Positions 6,327-9,528 of a stretch of 9,528 bases of DNA are shown piece by piece. The notes beneath the pieces are model-generated. The model saw only the letters and a program-made list of their open reading frames with translations, was not told the origin of the DNA and did no database searches. The position numbers and the translations under genes were made by a program. The DNA is from a bacterium (GTDB taxonomy: Bacteria > Patescibacteriota > Minisyncoccia > Phycocordibacterales > PALSA-1337): assembly GCA_030648705.1 (NCBI GenBank), contig JAUSHF010000010.1, forward strand, positions 1-9,528. The letters are read 5' to 3'. Numbering within the stretch: the first letter of the stretch is position 1; each line of letters begins with the position of its first letter.

Positions 6327-7868
6327 ATGAAAAAAACATGGACAGTTGTTATGTCGCTTTGGCTTAGCGTCTTAACCGCAAACGCGGATGTGCGACTTTC
6401 TGTCGCCCTCCAAACAAATAATGACGTAGCGGTTACCTGCTACATCCCTGCCCCGCAGGATAAACCTTACGTCTTGGAAACTCAATCGCGAATCAATGCG
6501 CCATGGCAACTTGCCATCGGCGAAGTGTTGCAAATGGGAACAAACACTTTTGTGTTCCCTGCTACAAACACAAGCGGATTTTTCCGCCTCGCAAGACTTC
6601 CCGAGGCAGGAGCGATTATCCTCCTCGGTAAAACTACGAACAATTACTCTGGCGAAATCCAGATTCCGTTTGTTTTCTGGAGTAACATAGGAGTTTCCTA
6701 TGCAACTCTTGAGGACGTCATCGCAACAAACAGAACAAATATACTCGCAACATCTTCTCCACTCATTCCAAACACGACCAACTGGTTTACTATAAACACC
6801 GAAAGGGTGTCTTACGGCCTGCATAACCTGCAGGTAAAAATCACCACTCGTGGAACGAACGAGTTCGACGATGGCGCTAGCGAGCTATTCAGCGAGAAAG
6901 CGTGCATCTTTACGACCAACACAATCACGCTCGACCGCTTCGGAAAAACCGAGTGGAAGTTTGTAGCTAATGTCTCAACACCCATTTCAAATGGAACGTG
7001 GATGGTCCAAACATTTACAGACGGCGTTGAATGGCTAAGCTGGACCGGAGACCTCACGACAACATTGCGAGACAAACACGGTCGCATTCACGTTGAAGAT
7101 ACGAACGCAACGCCCAACGAAGTTGGAATCTATGAAAATTATTCCTTCAATGAAGTATTAGTTGTGGTAACAGTGACGCCGACAGACGGCGATCCAATTA
7201 GCCTAACGGCGACATCGTCGGTCGTTCATCGACCTGAATTCTTGCAGACATTCGTCGGCGCCGAAATCGCGCCGGAGGATTATCCCCCGCAGACTTTAGC
7301 GGGAACAGTCCTGAACTACATGTTCAACCTAGCTGATCCGTTCGGCTTGGGAGGAATCCTTCCAAGTTTGCAATACAACGAGCTTAGCGAAAATTGGCAA
7401 ACCTTTGTGGACTACATTGAAAATGGTGACGGCACCAACGTGCCAACACACATCTATTTGTGGACTACGAATTCTTTACTGCCGACTCCATCAAACAGCA
7501 TATCGTTCGTCTTCTTAGACGGCGCCAATCGCGGAGAAGCTTCCTTATCAGCAATGCTCGGTTACCCGGATAAGATGCCGAGCGAAGACTGGCTTGCCGA
7601 AGGAAAATTCCCGACATTTGGTCTTACGTTTATGGGATCCGACTTCGCTAGTATTCGCTCTAGGCTCTCCGACGTCGGAGACCCCTACTGGGCATTCAGG
7701 GAAAAGTTCTTCGTAAAAACATTCTTCACATGGCCGTCACTTAAATACGGCCAAGCCATTGAAGAGTCTCTTGCCGAAATCTCCGATGAATTCGGAAAAG
7801 AAACTTCAGACAGACTCCGAAGCTCCCTAAGAATTGTGGGGGCGACAGATTTCCTTGTCTATCAGTAG
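6327..7868 (+). CDS. Exported 513-residue multidomain protein, possibly with an inactive caspase-like domain
   Basis: An N-terminal signal peptide (MKK then a hydrophobic stretch ending near TANA, cleavage around residue 21) sends the product out of the cytoplasm. Residues about 22-90 form a small beta module (PYVLETQSRINAPWQ ... NTSGFFRLARLP). It resembles the N-terminal module of many secreted Verrucomicrobia proteins, which end in a [FY][FY]R motif. Residues about 95-310 look like beta-sandwich repeats. The C-terminal third has SISFVFLDGANRG (391-403), like the strand carrying the catalytic cysteine in caspase-like (clan CD) peptidases (FLDGC...), but Ala400 stands where Cys is expected and no clear His-Gly motif precedes it. 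If homologous, it is probably catalytically dead. AAGGA (6318-6322) precedes the ATG by 4 bases. GC near 50% and codon use differ from the core genes. The export prediction is firm; the domain assignment is a memory-based inference. Confidence 0.85.
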   Translation: MKKTWTVVMSLWLSVLTANADVRLSVALQTNNDVAVTCYIPAPQDKPYVLETQSRINAPWQLAIGEVLQMGTNTFVFPATNTSGFFRLARLPEAGAIILLGKTTNNYSGEIQIPFVFWSNIGVSYATLEDVIATNRTNILATSSPLIPNTTNWFTINTERVSYGLHNLQVKITTRGTNEFDDGASELFSEKACIFTTNTITLDRFGKTEWKFVANVSTPISNGTWMVQTFTDGVEWLSWTGDLTTTLRDKHGRIHVEDTNATPNEVGIYENYSFNEVLVVVTVTPTDGDPISLTATSSVVHRPEFLQTFVGAEIAPEDYPPQTLAGTVLNYMFNLADPFGLGGILPSLQYNELSENWQTFVDYIENGDGTNVPTHIYLWTTNSLLPTPSNSISFVFLDGANRGEASLSAMLGYPDKMPSEDWLAEGKFPTFGLTFMGSDFASIRSRLSDVGDPYWAFREKFFVKTFFTWPSLKYGQAIEESLAEISDEFGKETSDRLRSSLRIVGATDFLVYQ

Positions 7869-7875
7869 CAATCAC

Positions 7876-7906
7876 AGCCACGACACTTCAGTGCCGTGGC
7901 TTTTTT
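7876..7906 (+). terminator. Intrinsic terminator of the 513-residue protein gene
   Basis: AGCCACGACACT (7876-7887) pairs with AGTGCCGTGGCT (7890-7901) with a single mismatch. A run of T follows to 7906. It begins 7 bases after the stop codon. Confidence 0.88.
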
Positions 7907-7944
7907 ATAAAAAATTAATCTCCATAAAATAATTAAAAAACCAA

Positions 7945-7973
7945 GAAAAAAGCCGGGCGGAAACCGCTCGGCT
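7945..7973 (-). terminator. Intrinsic terminator of the two-gene minus-strand operon
   Basis: Read on the minus strand, AGCCGAGCGG (7973-7964), loop TTT and CCGCCCGGCT (7960-7951) form a 10-bp stem with one mismatch. TTTTTTC follows (7950-7944). It lies 19 bases after the stop of the 195-residue gene and faces the plus-strand terminator. Confidence 0.88.
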
Positions 7974-7992
7974 ATGAAGACATAAAGAACAA

Positions 7993-8580
7993 CTAACGTC
8001 CGGATGCGAATGTCTGCGCATTGATTCGATTCCACGCAGAGAACCTTTGGAGTTCTCCCCGAGGATAGGAACGTGCAAACTCTGCGTTAAGCTCCATTGT
8101 CGCTTGACCAAGAGCTTGTCTTGAAACTTCCCCCTGCTCAATACGAGCCATCATACTCTCCGCCGAAACCGTCATGGCTTCCATAAACACTTCAGCTTCA
8201 GCCGGCGACACTTCAGGTATTGTAAGCGCTTCCATCGCCGGAAATGCATTCGTATCGACCATGACCGCGTTCCACGCCTTGTAGTAATTTGCCACCGCTT
8301 GGATTTTCCATTTCTCTGGAATGCCCGATGGGACGAAACTTGTCGCCGAGCTCACCACTTGCTGTTGCTCAGAGACTTTGTGTCCGACTGGAGTGACTGA
8401 CGCCCGACGAATCGGAGCGTAAACCTCCTGATCGTGTCGTTCGACTGGTGGTGGAATAACCTCCACAGGCTCAACGATCGTGGTCGTCGATGGAGTCAAA
8501 TGACTCCTGCTAGCCAAAAAGACCGCAGAGCCGATTACCGCCAATGTCGTCGCAAAGACGATACTTTTGTAATATTTCAT
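7993..8580 (-). CDS. Membrane-anchored 195-residue protein of unknown function
   Basis: I do not recognise this family. The N terminus (MKYYK then a hydrophobic stretch to about residue 23) is a signal anchor or uncleaved signal. A Thr/Pro-rich linker follows (TPSTTT, VIPPPVE; about 29-48). The remaining extracytoplasmic part (about 75-195) looks alpha-helical and contains two alanine/glutamate-rich helices (around PEVSPAEAEVFMEAM and ALGQATMELNAEFA). The start at 8580 is chosen because AAAGGA ends 5 bases upstream and a signal anchor follows at once. The frame is open up to 8694, but that extension would overlap the preceding gene and destroy the signal. It begins 26 bases after the stop of the 223-residue gene, so the two form an operon. 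Base composition is near 50% GC. Confidence 0.82.
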   Translation of the reverse strand: MKYYKSIVFATTLAVIGSAVFLASRSHLTPSTTTIVEPVEVIPPPVERHDQEVYAPIRRASVTPVGHKVSEQQQVVSSATSFVPSGIPEKWKIQAVANYYKAWNAVMVDTNAFPAMEALTIPEVSPAEAEVFMEAMTVSAESMMARIEQGEVSRQALGQATMELNAEFARSYPRGELQRFSAWNRINAQTFASGR

Positions 8581-8606
8581 ACCGTTCCTTTTGATTTTTT
8601 CAGAAT

Positions 8607-9278
8607 TTAGCTGTATGGATCCTCTGGAACAAACGTGCAATACCACTCGTAAAGCACCATATTTGCCCCGCCGCCCACAATGGCTGGACGCCATCTAATT
8701 GACGAAGTTTCTGCAACCGCCGGAGATACTATCCGATAGCGATCAGGCCGACCGTATGTAGTGGTCGTCAAGTTAAAAAGGATCGCTCGATCAGTGAAAT
8801 TCGTCAACAACAGGGTTGCCGACTGCGTTGCGATATAACGCTGAGTTGGCGTCGAGATCGTCAACGTGCCCCATGCAGGCCTTATCCCCGGAATAAAGAA
8901 TTCATTCGGGATGTCGTGGCTATCATTTGTCGCCCTTAAAACATCCGCACCGAGTTGGTACGAACTTATTTCGATTCGACTTTGATTCCAGTAATACCCC
9001 AACGGATCAGGATCGGCCCGACGATAAATAGCTCGAAACTCCGTGAAGTAATTTGGGAGTCCCAGAACAGGGTTAACAATCGAGACATTGTAGAGAGTAG
9101 TCTCGCTCTGAATTTGAGACATCGAGACGTGTGGCCAATAACGCCCGTATTTGTACCCTTGGTACACCGTAGAGGCGGTACCCGACACGACCCTGAGTGA
9201 CCCAAGATTGTCCCCATATACAATGACCATCGATAGGATAAACATCACAAATGTAAGGAGTGTTTTTCTTATTTTCAT
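8607..9278 (-). CDS. Secreted 223-residue beta-rich protein of unknown function
   Basis: I do not recognise this family. A classic cleavable signal peptide (MKIRK, hydrophobic core, then SMVIVYG) predicts export with cleavage near residue 22. The mature part of about 200 residues is rich in Ser, Thr, Tyr and Trp, with alternating hydrophobic residues, and looks all-beta. There is a run of short strands near TLTISTPTQRYIATQSATLLL (about 138-158) and a Trp/Tyr-rich end. Only one cysteine lies in the mature region (Cys214), so no internal disulphide is expected. AAAGGA lies about 10 bases ahead of the ATG at 9278, a longer than ideal spacing, but no better start exists. It is the first gene of a two-gene operon with the membrane-anchored 195-residue protein, after a 93-base structured leader. 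The promoter carries a perfect TTGACA. Confidence 0.82.
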   Translation of the reverse strand: MKIRKTLLTFVMFILSMVIVYGDNLGSLRVVSGTASTVYQGYKYGRYWPHVSMSQIQSETTLYNVSIVNPVLGLPNYFTEFRAIYRRADPDPLGYYWNQSRIEISSYQLGADVLRATNDSHDIPNEFFIPGIRPAWGTLTISTPTQRYIATQSATLLLTNFTDRAILFNLTTTTYGRPDRYRIVSPAVAETSSIRWRPAIVGGGANMVLYEWYCTFVPEDPYS

Positions 9279-9301
9279 TAGTAGTTATTCCTTTTTCAAA
9301 G

Positions 9302-9365
9302 AATGCCCTGATTAGCGTGTTTGCCAATCGATAGGCTACCGTCACCCGAAAGTGACGACCGCATT
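9302..9365 (-). promoter_or_regulatory. Structured 5' leader (possible three-way-junction RNA element)
   Basis: In the leader of the 223-residue gene, AATGC (9365-9361) can pair with GCATT (9306-9302) to close a domain. The domain holds a CGTCAC/GTGACG hairpin (9357-9352 with 9345-9340, loop TTTCGG) and a quasi-palindromic GCC...GGC hairpin (9336-9323, centred on ATCGAT). The closing stem is only 5 bp. I match it to no riboswitch class. The ATCGAT quasi-palindrome could instead be a protein-binding site. Confidence 0.3.
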
Positions 9366-9377
9366 TACCCACATTTA

Positions 9378-9405
9378 ATGGTATACCCATTGTGGACTTT
9401 GTCAA
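9378..9405 (-). promoter_or_regulatory. Promoter of the two-gene exported-protein operon
   Basis: On the minus strand a perfect TTGACA (9405-9400) is followed by TACCAT (9383-9378, 16-bp spacing) or TATACC (9385-9380, 14-bp spacing). An imperfect inverted repeat (AATGG / CCATT with CCAC / GTGG outside, about 9369-9394) overlaps the -10 and spacer and could be an operator. Confidence 0.5.
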
Positions 9406-9446
9406 GGGCAAGTATTTTCCAATCCCTAAATTACACTGAAAGTATA

Positions 9447-9528
9447 TCATATTGAATTGAATAATTTAGCTTTCGCTTTTTGTAATTTTTCTGCCGCTTC
9501 GACATGCGACATTTCCATTTGTTCTTGA
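9447..9528 (-). CDS. C-terminal end of an unidentified gene (runs off right edge)
   Basis: The last 27 codons of a minus-strand frame enter from the right edge. The frame ends in KLQKAKAKLFNSI and a TGA at 9449-9447. The alternating charged and hydrophobic residues (around HVEAAEKLQKAKAKL) suggest an amphipathic or coiled-coil C-terminal helix. Its A+T-rich composition matches the core genes rather than the neighbouring exported-protein cassette, so it probably marks the return to native chromosome. The gene cannot be identified from this fragment. Confidence 0.55.
   Translation of the reverse strand, partial: QEQMEMSHVEAAEKLQKAKAKLFNSI

Noticed and set aside
6215..6330. Assembly chimera joining two organisms
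   Set aside because: It cannot be excluded without reads, but the A+T-rich gene end at 9447-9528 on the far side fits an island better than a simple two-genome join.
6372..7087. Open frames on both strands inside the 513-residue gene
   Set aside because: They are shadows of a higher-GC gene; the plus-strand frame with signal peptide, ribosome-binding site and terminator explains the region.
8581..8694. N-terminal extension of the 195-residue protein to an ATG at 8694
   Set aside because: It overlaps the end of the upstream gene, lacks a ribosome-binding site and would bury the signal anchor. AAAGGA directly precedes the start at 8580.
9302..9365. Cyclic-di-GMP (GEMM) or another known riboswitch
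   Set aside because: The leader has a junction-like layout, but the conserved bases of GEMM, fluoride and cobalamin elements are not present.
9073..9450. 125-codon minus-strand frame overlapping the start of the secreted 223-residue gene
   Set aside because: It runs through the promoter and leader region and is out of frame with a clear signal-peptide gene. It has no export signal or family resemblance.

Overview
The window looks like part of a low-GC bacterial chromosome. My best guess is a Candidate Phyla Radiation (Patescibacteria) type genome. This is inferred from A+T-rich core genes, short intergenic gaps, few Shine-Dalgarno sites, a compact delta-prime-like clamp-loader subunit and apparently leaderless transcripts. 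No rRNA or other phylogenetic marker is present to prove it. TGA is used only as an ordinary stop.

Positions 1-4683 hold a minus-strand cluster of housekeeping genes. In transcription order these are murA (peptidoglycan precursor synthesis), mreB (cell-shape actin), a DNA polymerase III delta-prime-like gene, then after a 313-base gap frr (ribosome recycling) and the N-terminal part of an RseP/site-2-type membrane protease that runs off the left edge. Divergent from murA is a plus-strand TetA-like MFS transporter (4729/4738-5997). murA and the transporter appear to start from overlapping, interleaved promoters whose predicted +1 falls on the ATG. The 313-base gap (1134-1446) has no clear conserved gene. 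It holds the frr promoter, a plus-strand extended -10 promoter aimed at a hairpin, and a possible 17-codon minus-strand ORF.

Positions 5998-6326 (329 bases) have no gene. They hold a bidirectional hairpin terminator and then a complete 124-bp non-coding miniature inverted-repeat element. Its 14-bp terminal inverted repeats are perfect and it is flanked by a perfect 8-bp target duplication. After it come a promoter and a leader hairpin.

Positions 6327-8580 and on to 9278 form a self-contained cassette of roughly 50% GC, against about 30-35% for the core (hand estimate from sample lines). It has one plus-strand gene for a 513-residue exported protein, convergent with a two-gene minus-strand operon for exported proteins of 223 and 195 residues. 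Each arm has a promoter at its outer end and an intrinsic terminator in the middle. The genes use clear AAGGA ribosome-binding sites, unlike the core genes. The large protein resembles multidomain secreted proteins of Verrucomicrobia and relatives, and may carry a caspase-like domain whose nucleophile is replaced by alanine. At 9447-9528 the sequence becomes A+T-rich again, with the C-terminal end of another minus-strand gene, so the cassette looks like an acquired island inside the low-GC genome. No tRNA, rRNA, CRISPR array, transposase or replication origin was seen.
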